From Vibrio gazogenes (GTDB taxonomy: Bacteria > Pseudomonadota > Gammaproteobacteria > Enterobacterales > Vibrionaceae), in assembly GCF_002196515.1 (NCBI RefSeq), contig NZ_CP018835.1, positions 2,046,001 to 2,110,000 on the forward strand: a stretch of 64,000 nt of DNA, in the 5' to 3' direction. Position 1 is the stretch's first letter. Each line of letters begins with the position of its first letter. The translations under genes were made by a program, and so were the position numbers. Shown one piece after another: positions 19,574 through 29,350 of this stretch. The notes under the pieces were generated by a model. It made no database searches. It was not told where the DNA came from and worked only from the letters and a program-made list of their open reading frames with translations.

Positions 19574-19846
19574 GAGAGGTATCCTTACTCTTAATTTAAG
19601 CGGCATGATCCCCACAACCTGGAAATTGTGTCAGGAAAAAAGGGGGCCGCGTTATATCGGGAACAAATAACGCACTGAGAATTTTCATTTTGAATTCAGC
19701 AAATTAGCATTGATATATGAATCAATTGTGACGTTTGTATGATGTATTGATGGCGGTGTCGGTGTGGTAAGAAACGAGAGTGATAGTACAAAGATCACAA
19801 AGACAGGCGAGCATTTGATGTCCATTTATGGTTATAATCGACACCC

Positions 19847-19862
19847 ATGTATAAATAGCCAG
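19847..19862 (+). promoter_or_regulatory. Candidate LexA (SOS) box of uvrD
   Basis: The 16-mer ATGTATAAATAGCCAG resembles the E. coli uvrD SOS box (CTGTATATATACCCAG) at 13 positions. It lies about 10 bases after a TATAAT (19833-19838) and 14 before the start codon, where a repressor would block initiation. One arm is degenerate, so this is a candidate only. Confidence 0.4.
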
Positions 19863-19875
19863 TGATGTCACCATG

Positions 19876-22047
19876 ATGGATCCCTCTCTCTTAATCGACG
19901 GTTTAAATGATAAACAGCGCGAAGCTGTTGCAGCCCCTTTGCAGAATTTATTGGTACTGGCCGGTGCTGGGAGTGGCAAAACCCGGGTATTGGTCCATCG
20001 CATTGCTTGGCTGATGACCGTTGAAGAAGCTTCACCGTTTTCAATCATGTCAGTGACATTTACCAATAAGGCCGCTGCCGAGATGCGTGGCCGGATTGAA
20101 GCGCTGATGATGGGCAGTGCTTCAGGAATGTGGAATGGTACTTTTCACGGTATCTGCCATCATATCTTGCGAGCCCACTATCTGGATGCCAAATTACCGG
20201 AAGATTTTCAGATTATTGATTCTGAAGATCAGCTGCGTTTAATTCGCCGGTTAATCAAAGCGCAGAATCTGGATGAAAAACAATGGCCGGCCCGTCAGGT
20301 TTGCTGGTGGATTAACGGTAAGAAAGATGAGGGGGTTCGGCCTCAGCATATCGATACCTATCATGATCCGGTGACCACGACTTATCTGCGCTTATATCAG
20401 GCTTATCAGGAGGCCTGTGACCGTGCCGGTTTAGTGGATTTTGCCGAAATTTTGCTCAGAACGCAGGAGTTGCTGCGGGAAAATCAGTTTATCCGCGAGC
20501 ATTATCAGGCCCGTTTTAAACATATTCTGGTGGATGAATTTCAGGATACCAACAATATTCAGTACGCTTGGCTCCGGCTGATGGCTGGCCCCGATTGTCA
20601 TGTCATGATTGTCGGTGATGATGACCAGTCGATTTATGGCTGGCGAGGCGCCAAGGTTGAAAATATTGAGAAATTTGTGCAAGAGTTTTCATCAGTCAAC
20701 ACGATCCGGCTCGAGCAGAACTATCGTTCCACCCAGACGATTCTGGAAGCCGCAAATACACTGATCGCTAATAACACCGAACGGATGGGGAAAAACCTAT
20801 GGACGGAAGGACAGAAGGGCGAATCTATTTCGGTGTACTCCGCTTATAACGAGCTGGATGAAGCGCGTTTTGTGGTTAACAAGATTAAGATTTGGCAGGA
20901 GGAAGGCGGCGCATTGCAGGATAGCGCCTTACTCTACCGGAACAACGCTCAGTCGCGGGTGCTGGAAGAAGCGTTGATTCAAGCCGGTTTGCCCTATCGG
21001 ATCTACGGTGGAATGCGATTCTTCGAACGACAAGAGATTAAAGATGCACTGTGTTACTTACGTCTGATTTCAAACCGCAATGATGATGCTGCATTTGAGC
21101 GTGTCGTGAATACACCGACGCGCGGGCTGGGCGATAAAACGCTGGAAACAGTCCGTTTCGCAGCGCGTGAACGTGGTTGTACGATGTGGCAGGCGTGTGT
21201 TCAGCTTCTGGAAGAAAAAGTGCTGGTGGGCCGTGCCGGTGGTGCAATGAGCCGTTTCGTCGAATTAATCAATGCACTGGAAGATGATACGTTTGAGATG
21301 GATTTGCACCGTCAGACCGACCATGTAATTAAAGCCTCTGGTTTGTATGCGATGTATGAGCAAGAGAAAGGTGAGAAGTCAAAAGCCCGCTTGGAAAACT
21401 TGGAGGAGCTGGTCACTGCGACGCGTCAATTTGAAAAGCCTGAAGAAGCCGAAGAGATGAGTATGCTGACGGCATTTCTGACGCATGCTGCACTGGAATC
21501 CGGCGAAGGACAGGCTGATGAATTTGATGATGCCGTGCAACTGATGACGTTGCACAGTGCTAAAGGTCTGGAGTTTCCGTTGGTATTTATGGTTGGTGTC
21601 GAAGAGGGGATGTTCCCGAGCCTGATGTCGGTTGAAGAAGCCGGCAGGCTGGAAGAGGAGCGCCGCCTCTGCTATGTCGGGATGACCCGGGCGATGAAGA
21701 AACTCTACATCACTTATGCGGAAATGCGGCGTTTATACGGGCAGGATAAATATCACAAACCATCACGTTTTATTCGCGAATTGCCGGAAGGCTGTCTCGA
21801 TGAAGTGCGAATGAAAGCTCAGGTCAGCCGCCCGACCAGCACCGGCCGATTCAGCCAGAAAGTGGTCAAAGAGAGTTTCAATGAAACCGGATTTAGTTTG
21901 GGCAGTCGGGTGAAACACCCGAAATTCGGTGAAGGTACCATTATTAATTTTGAAGGGGCAGGGGCACAAAGCCGGGTTCAGGTCGCGTTTAACGGGGAAG
22001 GCATCAAATGGCTGGTAACCGCCTATGCCAAGCTGGAATCTTTATAA
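19876..22047 (+). CDS. uvrD: DNA helicase II UvrD
   Basis: About 723 residues, a superfamily 1A 3'-5' helicase used in nucleotide-excision and mismatch repair. Seen in order: LNDKQREAV (Q motif), AGAGSGKTRVL (Walker A), SVTFTNKAAAEM (Ia), VDEFQDTNNIQY (Walker B), GDDDQSIYGWRGA (III), LEQNYRST (IV), MTLHSAKGLEFPLVF (V) and RRLCYVGMTRAMKKLY (VI). The C-terminal tail with VKHPKFGEGTI is the UvrD/PcrA tudor-like domain that binds RNA polymerase. ATGs occur at 19873 and 19876; the second gives the standard MDPSLLIDGLND start. A candidate SOS box lies upstream. Confidence 0.97.
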   Translation: MDPSLLIDGLNDKQREAVAAPLQNLLVLAGAGSGKTRVLVHRIAWLMTVEEASPFSIMSVTFTNKAAAEMRGRIEALMMGSASGMWNGTFHGICHHILRAHYLDAKLPEDFQIIDSEDQLRLIRRLIKAQNLDEKQWPARQVCWWINGKKDEGVRPQHIDTYHDPVTTTYLRLYQAYQEACDRAGLVDFAEILLRTQELLRENQFIREHYQARFKHILVDEFQDTNNIQYAWLRLMAGPDCHVMIVGDDDQSIYGWRGAKVENIEKFVQEFSSVNTIRLEQNYRSTQTILEAANTLIANNTERMGKNLWTEGQKGESISVYSAYNELDEARFVVNKIKIWQEEGGALQDSALLYRNNAQSRVLEEALIQAGLPYRIYGGMRFFERQEIKDALCYLRLISNRNDDAAFERVVNTPTRGLGDKTLETVRFAARERGCTMWQACVQLLEEKVLVGRAGGAMSRFVELINALEDDTFEMDLHRQTDHVIKASGLYAMYEQEKGEKSKARLENLEELVTATRQFEKPEEAEEMSMLTAFLTHAALESGEGQADEFDDAVQLMTLHSAKGLEFPLVFMVGVEEGMFPSLMSVEEAGRLEEERRLCYVGMTRAMKKLYITYAEMRRLYGQDKYHKPSRFIRELPEGCLDEVRMKAQVSRPTSTGRFSQKVVKESFNETGFSLGSRVKHPKFGEGTIINFEGAGAQSRVQVAFNGEGIKWLVTAYAKLESL

Positions 22048-22073
22048 TTTAACTGCCGAACAGGATAATGGTG

Positions 22074-22391
22074 ATGCATCCGATTCCAACCCAAATCACA
22101 TTTTTTGAGTTTCTGACCCCTTTTGTGGTTGAGGGGTTAAAAACGATCACGATTCGAGATCAATCTGAGAGCCATTATGTGGTCGGTTCGCAGGTTGAGG
22201 TGTTCACCTTGGAGACCCATCGAAAAGTGTGTGACATTGAAATTGTTGCGGTTGAGCCGCTTCGGTTTGATGAGATCAATCAAGACCATGCCCGGCAGGA
22301 ATATCTGGAATTACCGGCACTGAAAGCGCTGATCCGGGAAGTCTACCCCGAAACGGATGAGCTGTTTGTGATTACATTTAAGCGTTTGTAA
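22074..22391 (+). CDS. yqfB: N(4)-acetylcytidine amidohydrolase, ASCH/YqfB family
   Basis: A small ASCH-fold protein of about 105 residues. ITFFEFLTPFVVEGLKTITIRDQSESHYVVGSQVEV closely follows the E. coli YqfB pattern ITFF...GRKTITIRDESESH, and the VYPETDELFVITFKRL end also fits. YqfB hydrolyses N4-acetylcytidine to cytidine and acetate. AGGA at 22062-22065 is well spaced for ATG 22074; ATG 22068 is too close. It follows uvrD at once and may be co-transcribed. Confidence 0.88.
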   Translation: MHPIPTQITFFEFLTPFVVEGLKTITIRDQSESHYVVGSQVEVFTLETHRKVCDIEIVAVEPLRFDEINQDHARQEYLELPALKALIREVYPETDELFVITFKRL

Positions 22392-22899
22392 TCTAAGATG
22401 AGATTCTTTATCCCCCTCAGCAACCAATAACGTAGCGGACATAATTCGATTACTTTTTATCCTTTTTCTCTCTTGGAAGTGTTTTGTTTTGACCCCATAT
22501 CTGAAAGCGGAGGGGGTCAAAGCTGTTTGTTATGCTCGGAGAACAGCGACTAGCGCAAAGCAGAATAAGCTTTGATACCCGCAAAATGATTCAGTGCTCT
22601 TCGTGAGCTTATTGTTGGTCATCGTGAGGTAAATGCTATGCATCGTTGCTCATCAATCAAGTTTTCAATCGCAGAGTCCGGGTATTTACGGGGAATGCGC
22701 CCGACGCATCAGTGGCCGGCAGCAATGACTTTCCCTCATTTCCCGGGAGGAAAACTGTTCTCTATTGACAATCAGTTACCCAAACCGCCGCAGAGGGTGA
22801 TATTGACTATCGATCTGTCTCAATTCTTGAAAGAGCGGGTTTTACATTAGCGCTGCGCTATCTGTCTGTGTCGGTCTCCTGTAAAAAAGAGGCGGAGAC
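22392..22899. other. Intergenic region between yqfB and the CsrB-type RNA; possible gene remnant
   Basis: About 500 bases without a convincing gene. An inverted repeat TTTGACCCC (22488-22496) / GGGGTCAAA (22513-22521) is present without a good T run. Near 22789-22850 one plus-strand frame reads DIDYRSVSILERAGFTLALR, which recalls the end of GNAT acetyltransferases (N..S...LE.AGF), but the frame is closed upstream; this would be a decayed fragment at best. A 70-codon open frame (22638-22850) shows no recognisable feature. Confidence 0.35.
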
Positions 22900-23220
22900 A
22901 AATAAGGAAAACCCCGGGAGCAATGCCCACCGGGGTTCTATTCTTTGCTTGCAGCCATCCTGCTACGATAAGTGCGTCCTGCATCTAATCCTTGATCAGT
23001 CTGCTGAATCCTTCAGCCGATCCTTCCATCGCCTTCCTAGCGGTGTCCTTGACGTCCTCGTCTGCTAACCATCCTGTTAGCACTGCCATCCTTGAAAAGT
23101 TCCCTGACATCATCCTGATGTAGTTACCCTTCCCGGGTGTGTCCATCTTCATCCCTGTTCGTGACCATCCTGTCAACGAATCAATTCCTTTCGATGTCCT
23201 TATGTCAACTCCCTGCTGAC
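22900..23220 (-). ncRNA. csrB: CsrB-family small RNA (antagonist of CsrA)
   Basis: The minus strand of this gene-free stretch carries about 20 GGA motifs in 320 bases, many as AGGATG or CAGGATGG in predicted hairpin loops (for instance ACATCAGGATGATGT and TAACAGGATGGTTA, both flanked by short complementary arms). It begins with GTCAGCAGGGAG, close to the 5' end of known CsrB RNAs, right after a TATAAC -10 element (23223-23228). It ends with a GC-rich terminator. CsrB RNAs sequester the translational regulator CsrA. Open frames that cross the region on both strands look incidental. The 5' end is placed to within a few bases. Confidence 0.9.
22903..22937 (-). terminator. Terminator of the CsrB-type RNA
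   Basis: Arms AACCCCGG (22909-22916) and CCGGGGTT (22930-22937) form an 8-bp GC-rich stem; on the minus strand TTTTCCTTATTT follows. Confidence 0.8.
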
Positions 23221-23380
23221 AAGTTATATACTACGGCTTTACGTGGATTCGGCAATCGTTCGGGATAACAGAATTTTGACAGAAAACTGATTGATAAACG
23301 TACTTTTCATTTTAATTCAGTAGCTTGGTTTTATTTTTGTGAGAATATCTTTAGTCTGAATCTCTATTGGCTCACTCATT

Positions 23381-23398
23381 TGTGAGAGATCTCTTACA
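23381..23398 (-). promoter_or_regulatory. GacA/UvrY/VarA-type activator site for csrB
   Basis: TGTGAGAGATCTCTTACA is an 18-bp inverted repeat that fits the GacA-family consensus TGTAAG-N6-CTTACA with one difference. It is centred about 170 bases upstream of the csrB start, the distance usual for this activator, and lies between csrB and the 3' end of the convergent-side ggt gene, so it can only serve csrB. Confidence 0.8.
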
Positions 23399-23435
23399 AA
23401 CGAGCGAGCTAAATAACTATGCTACTGGTTACATT

Positions 23436-25181
23436 CTATTCACCGATCGCCACGCCTTCTCGTCGTGGGTCAGCCGCGCCTTCAAGACCATCTTTGGTGA
23501 GGCGAATCGCATGAAGTCCAGAATTCAGATCGCGAACATTGACGTGATAGCCCATCTTCTCCAACGCGGGTTTGAGTTGTTCTGCGGTGGTGCCTTGTTC
23601 AAGATCGACAGGGCCAAAGCGATCGACAATATGCGGCATATTTAAAGCTTGCTGGATATCTTGTCCCCAAGTCAGATGCGCGATCAGTGCCTGAGCCACG
23701 TAGCCGATAATGCGACTGCCTCCCGGAGAGCCGATTGCCAGATAAGGCTGACCATCTTTCAGGACAATGGTTGGTGCCATCGAAGAACGAGGACGTTTGC
23801 CCGGTTCGACACGGTTCGCAACCGGGTTATCTCCGTCATGCGATTTGAACGAGAAATCTGTCAGCTCGTTGTTGAGCAAAAATCCCCGGACCATCAGACG
23901 AGAGCCAAACCCGTTTTCAATCGTGGTCGTTATCGATACGACATTACCGTCTCGATCAACAATATTAAAATGGCTGGTACAAGGCAGCTCGATGGCCTGA
24001 TCCGTGCCGAGTTGCATGGCGTGCTGCCATGGCGGGCTTCCCGCTGAAACCTTGGTGAGGGCTTGACCAGGCTGAATGAGTTGTGCGCGTTGAGCAAGAT
24101 AGTCTTGATCGACCAATCCTTGTGTTGGCATCGGCACAAAGTCTTCATCTGCCATGAACTTGCCGCGATCTGCAAATGCTAACCGTGAAGCCTCTGCGAT
24201 AACCTGCCATGACTTCTCACTCATTGCGCCCCATTTTTTCAAGTCAAAATGTTGAGCCATTGAGAGGATCTGTCCGACAGTGAGGGCGCCCGAACTTGGC
24301 GGCCCCATTCCGCAGACATCATAGCCCTGATAGTCGGCACAAACGGGCTGGCGCTCTTTGATGGTATAGTTGTCAAAGTCTGTTTGTGACAGAACACCGG
24401 GATTGCCGGGCGCGTGCCGGACGGTTGCCACAATATCTTTAGCGATATCGCCACGATAGAATGCATCCGCTCCACCGTTAGCTATGGTCGTTAATGTCTG
24501 GGCATATGCCGGGTTTTTGAGCAGCGTACCGGCTGGTTTCGGATTTCCTTGAGGGTCAAAAAAGTAATTGCGTGTTCCGGGGTATCGGCTCAGGCGCTGA
24601 GTATCATCAGCGATTTGCTTGGCGAGACGCGGACTGATACGGAACCCTTGTTTCGCCTGTTCAATGGCGGGAGCAAAAAGTTTTTTCCAAGGCAGTTTGC
24701 CATATTTCTGATGGGTCTCCCAAAGTAGCTTCACGGTGCCGGGAGTGCCGACAGAACGGCCGCCAACAACGGCATCGTAAAACTGGAGTGGTTGCCCTTT
24801 TTCATCCAGAAAAAGTTCAGGAGTCGCCTGCACAGGGGCCGTTTCTCTGGCATCAAAAGTGGTGAGATGTTGTTTTTTCTGATCCCAGTAAACCATGAAT
24901 GCGCCCCCGCCAATCCCTGACGATTGGGGCTCGACTAAACCGAGCATCAATTGTACCGCGACCATTGCATCAATGGCATTGCCGCCCTGACGAAGAATAT
25001 CTGCGCCTGCTTTGGCTGCGAGTGGGTTTGCTGCTGTAACCATCCACTGCTTGGCATGAGTCAGCGTTTTGACATCATGGCCGGTGTTGATTTCCGGGGC
25101 GACAGAATCAGCAACCTGTGCGGCGTGGATATTTAGGGCCGTGAATAACCCTGAGAGTATGAGTAATATTTTTATTTTCAC
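23436..25181 (-). CDS. ggt: Gamma-glutamyltransferase
   Basis: About 581 residues. The start is GTG at 25181, seven bases after GGAGG; upstream codons to 25208 have no such site. A signal peptide (MKIKILLILSGLFTALNIHAA) sends it to the periplasm. It cleaves glutathione and other gamma-glutamyl compounds. The precursor is processed autocatalytically before the threonine of CTSHFNIVD (about Thr402), the N-terminal nucleophile of the small subunit. PQSSGIGGGAFMVYWD, CGMGPPSSGALTVGQ and IGSPGGSRIIGYV are family motifs. With gorA it represents glutathione turnover in this region. Confidence 0.96.
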   Translation of the reverse strand: MKIKILLILSGLFTALNIHAAQVADSVAPEINTGHDVKTLTHAKQWMVTAANPLAAKAGADILRQGGNAIDAMVAVQLMLGLVEPQSSGIGGGAFMVYWDQKKQHLTTFDARETAPVQATPELFLDEKGQPLQFYDAVVGGRSVGTPGTVKLLWETHQKYGKLPWKKLFAPAIEQAKQGFRISPRLAKQIADDTQRLSRYPGTRNYFFDPQGNPKPAGTLLKNPAYAQTLTTIANGGADAFYRGDIAKDIVATVRHAPGNPGVLSQTDFDNYTIKERQPVCADYQGYDVCGMGPPSSGALTVGQILSMAQHFDLKKWGAMSEKSWQVIAEASRLAFADRGKFMADEDFVPMPTQGLVDQDYLAQRAQLIQPGQALTKVSAGSPPWQHAMQLGTDQAIELPCTSHFNIVDRDGNVVSITTTIENGFGSRLMVRGFLLNNELTDFSFKSHDGDNPVANRVEPGKRPRSSMAPTIVLKDGQPYLAIGSPGGSRIIGYVAQALIAHLTWGQDIQQALNMPHIVDRFGPVDLEQGTTAEQLKPALEKMGYHVNVRDLNSGLHAIRLTKDGLEGAADPRREGVAIGE

Positions 25182-25317
25182 GAGTAAACCTCCATGTTGC
25201 ATTAACATTTATGCAACACCAAGAATGACATCTCATGTCTTATAAATCCAGAGGCTTAACGTGATATGTTGCGGGTAACGCGTTGTTGAGTCACCCGCGT
25301 CAAAAACATGATGACAG

Positions 25318-25974
25318 TCATGTCAGTGAGGTGACTGCATGATAACCGATCATCAGACCGAGGACGGAGAAAATGATACCGCAGAGTCCATCAATATATA
25401 CGGCTGCGGCGTGTAATTTATTTTGTAATCGCTGACTGGAAAGTAGCAACGCGAGGATAGCGAACCAGAAAAAGGACAACCCCCATAGTATGACCAGAGC
25501 GAGTATTTTTCCTGAAGCGGAAAAGTCAGCCGGGATCAGACTCGACATCAGACTGATGAAAAACACCAGTGCTTTAGGATTGAGGATATTGGTCAGAAAG
25601 CCTTTGGAGAAAGCCTGCTTGCGATTGTCCAGCCACAAAGACGCGGTCTCCGTCTCGGGTTGATGACGGGGCTTCCTGCGTTGATACAGGCTGTTCAAGG
25701 TGGACAGCCCCAGCCATGCCAGATAGCTGCCACCCGCGATTTGAATCAGCGCAAACCAAACCGGATGAGTATGGACGATGAGACTGATACCAGTCAGACT
25801 GAGAATCGAATGAATCAGAATCCCAAACGATAGGCCGAGCGCAATATAAATACCGGTTGTTCTGCCATAGCGGGTGGCATTCTGAATCACGAGTGCGAAG
25901 TCTGGCCCCGGGCTCATTAAGGCAATCCAGTGAATGCTCGCGAGCGTCAGGAGGATCTGGTATTCGTTGTTCAT
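25318..25974 (-). CDS. LysE/RhtB family amino-acid exporter
   Basis: The 218-residue inner-membrane protein has about six hydrophobic spans and the LysE-family N-terminal signature MSPGPDFALVIQNATRYGRTTGIYIALGLSFGILIHS, then FLTNILNPKALVFFISL. Members export amino acids such as homoserine, threonine or lysine; substrate cannot be assigned. It lies between ggt and rarD on the same strand with its own spacing, so co-transcription is uncertain. Confidence 0.9.
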   Translation of the reverse strand: MNNEYQILLTLASIHWIALMSPGPDFALVIQNATRYGRTTGIYIALGLSFGILIHSILSLTGISLIVHTHPVWFALIQIAGGSYLAWLGLSTLNSLYQRRKPRHQPETETASLWLDNRKQAFSKGFLTNILNPKALVFFISLMSSLIPADFSASGKILALVILWGLSFFWFAILALLLSSQRLQNKLHAAAVYIDGLCGIIFSVLGLMIGYHAVTSLT

Positions 25975-26029
25975 ATTTGTTAGCGTTCCTCACCGTTCTT
26001 TGTGTCGTTTTTGCTTCAGTCTCAAAGGA

Positions 26030-26941
26030 TTATTCTGCTATCACAACGACAGGGCGTTTGCGATGATGATTACGAATACCGTCATAGCTGAAGAGTATTA
26101 AAGCCCCCCAAATGAATAAAAACGTGGTCGCTTTATCGGGGCTAAAGGGTTCGCCATAAAAAACCGTTGCCAGAATAAACATCATACTCGGGCCGATATA
26201 TTGGAAGAAACCGAGAGTCGAAAGTTTCATGCGAGTCGCGGCACCGGCAAAACAGAGCAGGGGAAGTGTCGTGACCACCCCCGCCATCGCAAGTAATCCA
26301 TTGAGATGCAGTGAATTATCGACCAGATTACTGGTTGCGGAATTGGCAAAACCAAATAAATATATCAGGGCGACCGGGACTAAAATCAATGTTTCAATAA
26401 ACAAACCATTTAATGCACTGACCATGACTTTTTTACGCAGAAGCCCGTAAATCCCGAAAGTACTGGCAAGTGCAATGGCAATGATCGGGATCGAACCGAA
26501 CAGAATGAGCTGAATCACCACGCCAATGGTGGCGAGTGCAACGGCTATCCACTGTAGGATTCGTAGCCGCTCATTGAGAAACACCATCCCCAAAATTACA
26601 TTGAGTAGTGGATTGATATAATAGCCAAGACTGGCATCCAGCAGATGATGATTATTAATTGACCAGATGAAAATCAACCAGTTGCCACCAATCAGCACTG
26701 ATGTTGCGATTAAATAATAAATCTTGCGTCGATCTGAGATCAGGTTACGAATCATCGGCCATTGCTTTCCGAAATGCAGCAGTACCGCCAGCAGCAGAAA
26801 AGACCAGAGAATCCGGTGACAGATAATTTCTACCGGATTGATATGTTCGAGCATTTTGAAATAAACGGGTGCAATGCCCCACATTAGGTAGGCGGCTAGA
26901 GCAAAGAGCACTCCTTGTCGCGCTTGCTGTTCATCGTTCAT
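26030..26941 (-). CDS. rarD: EamA-family transporter RarD
   Basis: The 303-residue protein has ten predicted spans in two EamA repeats. GVLFALAAYLMWGIAPVYFKMLEHINPVEIICHRILWS near the start and LGYYINPLLNVILGMVFLNERL are characteristic of RarD (chloramphenicol-sensitive protein). In other bacteria RarD proteins are drug/metabolite transporters of undefined substrate. It is divergent from recQ, as in other vibrios. Confidence 0.93.
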   Translation of the reverse strand: MNDEQQARQGVLFALAAYLMWGIAPVYFKMLEHINPVEIICHRILWSFLLLAVLLHFGKQWPMIRNLISDRRKIYYLIATSVLIGGNWLIFIWSINNHHLLDASLGYYINPLLNVILGMVFLNERLRILQWIAVALATIGVVIQLILFGSIPIIAIALASTFGIYGLLRKKVMVSALNGLFIETLILVPVALIYLFGFANSATSNLVDNSLHLNGLLAMAGVVTTLPLLCFAGAATRMKLSTLGFFQYIGPSMMFILATVFYGEPFSPDKATTFLFIWGALILFSYDGIRNHHRKRPVVVIAE

Positions 26942-27160
26942 AGTTGTACCGCTGAAGTTATTTTATGCTTAATAAAATAGGATGATATTGTGATAAGAGA
27001 TGCATTATACACCACACCAGTGGATCTCCGGCATTGATTTGTTCCGCGTACTTTCGCGAGAAGGGTCGAAGAATTTATGGTTTTATTCCGCATCTAACCC
27101 CACTACAATAACCGCTGTGCGTAACCATTCTTCCGCGAAACCCATCATATTGAGTATTTC

Positions 27161-28999
27161 ATGACCGCTGCATTGATTGCCGAACAAGACGACCACGCTC
27201 CAACCAGCTCAGAATCTGTACTGAATACCGTCTTCGGTTATCAGACGTTTCGGCTAGGTCAAAAGGATGTGATTGATGCGGTGCTTGCCGGACAAGACAG
27301 TCTGGTCATTATGCCGACCGGCGGCGGGAAATCACTGTGTTACCAAATTCCGGCAATCATGCTTGATGGTATTACATTGGTGATTTCTCCGTTGATCTCT
27401 CTGATGAAAGATCAAGTGGATCAATTGGTTGCCAACGGTGTCGCAGCAGCCTGTATTAATTCGAGTATGAGTAAAGAGGCGCTGATTGAGACGTATCAGC
27501 GGATGAATGCTGGGACTTTGAAATTGGTGTATGTCTCACCGGAACGGGTGTTAATGGCCGATTTTATCGAACGGTTACACCAGATGCAGATTGCGATGAT
27601 TGCTGTCGATGAAGCGCACTGTATTTCCCAGTGGGGGCACGATTTCCGTCCGGAATATGCTGCTTTGGGCCAATTGAAACAGGCTTTTCCGCAAGTGCCG
27701 GTTATTGCCCTGACAGCAACAGCCGATGAATCGACGCGGCAGGATATCCAAAGCCGACTGCATTTAAAGGCCCCGCATATTTATCTGGGAAGCTTTGATC
27801 GACCGAATATTCGTTATGCGCTGCTGGAAAAACATAAACCAGTCTCTCAAGTCATTCGTTTTTTAGGCACTCAGCAAGGGCAGTGCGGCATTATTTATTG
27901 TGGTAGCCGGAAAAAGGTAGAAATGCTGACGGAAAAATTGTGTCAGAACCATTTTCGGGCCGCAGGGTATCATGCCGGGATGGATGTCGATGAACGCAAT
28001 TATGTTCAGGAAGCATTTCAGCGTGATGATGTTCAGATTGTTGTCGCAACCGTCGCGTTCGGCATGGGTATCAATAAGTCGAATGTCCGTTTTGTCATGC
28101 ATTTTGATATCCCTCGTAACATCGAGTCCTATTATCAGGAAACGGGTCGGGCAGGGCGAGATGGCTTACCAGCTGAGGCCGTGATGCTCTATGATCCGGC
28201 TGACATGGGTTGGTTGCGTCGTATTCTGGATGAAAAAGTGGATGGTCCGCAAAAGCAAGTTGAAAGTCATAAGCTCAATGCAATGAGTGCCTTTGCCGAA
28301 GCGCAGACCTGTCGCCGTCAGGTGTTACTCAATTATTTCGGTGAATATCGTGAACAGCCTTGTGGCAACTGTGATATTTGTCTGGATCCCCCGAAGATGT
28401 TCGATGCGACCAAAGAAGCTCAAAAAGCCTTGTCTTGTGTTTATCGGGTCAAGCAAAACTTCGGGATTGGTTATGTCGTTGAAGTATTGCGTGGAATGCA
28501 GAATATTCGGATTCGTGAAAATGGCCATGATCAGCTAAGTACCTACGGTATTGGCCGGGAACACAGTCATGATTATTGGGTCAGTATCTTCCGGCAGTTG
28601 ATTCATAAAGGATTGTTGCAACAAAATATTACGCGGAATTCGACATTACAGCTGACGGAAGAAGCCCGGCCGTTACTGCGGGGAGACGTGGCGCTGGAAC
28701 TGGCTGTCCCGCGTTTGGATACTGCGGTGAAAGCTTCCAAAGCGGAGAAGTTGAGCAGTAAGACCTATGATCGCCAGCTGTTTGCCAAACTACGCAAACT
28801 CAGAAAATCAATTGCAGATGAAGACGGGATTCCGCCTTATGTCGTATTCAGTGATGCAACGTTGATCGACATGGCCGATATTTTACCGACATCGTATGGT
28901 GAGATGTTAGCGGTGAGTGGTGTCGGACAAAGAAAGCTGGAAAAATATGCGGATCCGTTTTTGGATTTGATTCAGGAGCATTTGACTTATCATGGCTGA
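27161..28999 (+). CDS. recQ: ATP-dependent DNA helicase RecQ
   Basis: The 612-residue superfamily 2 helicase unwinds DNA 3'-5' in recombination and repair. Motifs: [33 protein letters not shown] (motif 0 and Walker A, about 31-62), [18 protein letters not shown] (Walker B and aromatic-rich loop), [18 protein letters not shown] and [10 protein letters not shown] (arginine finger). The zinc-binding cysteines appear in [25 protein letters not shown] winged-helix region and a C-terminal HRDC domain (about 535-610) complete it. Full length. It overlaps the next gene by eight bases. Confidence 0.97.
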   Translation: MTAALIAEQDDHAPTSSESVLNTVFGYQTFRLGQKDVIDAVLAGQDSLVIMPTGGGKSLCYQIPAIMLDGITLVISPLISLMKDQVDQLVANGVAAACINSSMSKEALIETYQRMNAGTLKLVYVSPERVLMADFIERLHQMQIAMIAVDEAHCISQWGHDFRPEYAALGQLKQAFPQVPVIALTATADESTRQDIQSRLHLKAPHIYLGSFDRPNIRYALLEKHKPVSQVIRFLGTQQGQCGIIYCGSRKKVEMLTEKLCQNHFRAAGYHAGMDVDERNYVQEAFQRDDVQIVVATVAFGMGINKSNVRFVMHFDIPRNIESYYQETGRAGRDGLPAEAVMLYDPADMGWLRRILDEKVDGPQKQVESHKLNAMSAFAEAQTCRRQVLLNYFGEYREQPCGNCDICLDPPKMFDATKEAQKALSCVYRVKQNFGIGYVVEVLRGMQNIRIRENGHDQLSTYGIGREHSHDYWVSIFRQLIHKGLLQQNITRNSTLQLTEEARPLLRGDVALELAVPRLDTAVKASKAEKLSSKTYDRQLFAKLRKLRKSIADEDGIPPYVVFSDATLIDMADILPTSYGEMLAVSGVGQRKLEKYADPFLDLIQEHLTYHG

Positions 29000-29294
29000 A
29001 TTTTCTCTGCGTGAATATTTGGCGGATTCCGGTGTGCTTATTCTGGAGACCCCACATTTTGATTTCGATTCGTTTCCTCGTTTAGGTGCTCGACTGATTG
29101 AATTACTGCCCGCGTCGATTATCGAAAAACAGTGTGATGCAGATATTCACACTTGGCTGATTGATTTTGAAGGCACACGATTATTCCTCAAAGCTGAGCA
29201 TTATGCCGGAGTCTTATGGCTTGAAGCGCTGAGTCCAGCAGCGGATCGCGAAATTACCGATTTTCTTGCCCATATGCTGACCAAAGGGCTGTGA
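28992..29294 (+). CDS. DUF3630 family protein
   Basis: A 100-residue acidic, soluble protein without signal or TM segment. It contains [50 protein letters not shown] recognise it as the small DUF3630 protein commonly found after recQ in Vibrionaceae; function unknown. Its start lies eight bases inside recQ, so it is translationally coupled and may take part in the same process. Confidence 0.75.
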   Translation: MAEFSLREYLADSGVLILETPHFDFDSFPRLGARLIELLPASIIEKQCDADIHTWLIDFEGTRLFLKAEHYAGVLWLEALSPAADREITDFLAHMLTKGL

Positions 29295-29350
29295 ATGTCA
29301 TTTATTCCACGCTCCGCTATCTGTCCGGATGCTATCTATCCTAATTCAAT

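Noticed and set aside
22485..22525. TTTGACCCC inverted repeat as terminator of yqfB
   Set aside because: No T run follows on the plus strand and the loop is long; kept only as an inverted repeat in the intergenic entry.
22780..22905. GNAT acetyltransferase remnant
   Set aside because: Only about 20 residues recall the family end, with a stop just upstream; too little for a pseudogene call.
22868..23176. Open frames on both strands within the CsrB-type RNA
   Set aside because: Explained by the GGA-rich RNA; compositional repeats (RKAMEGSAEGFSRL-like) come from repeated AGGA and there is no good start context.
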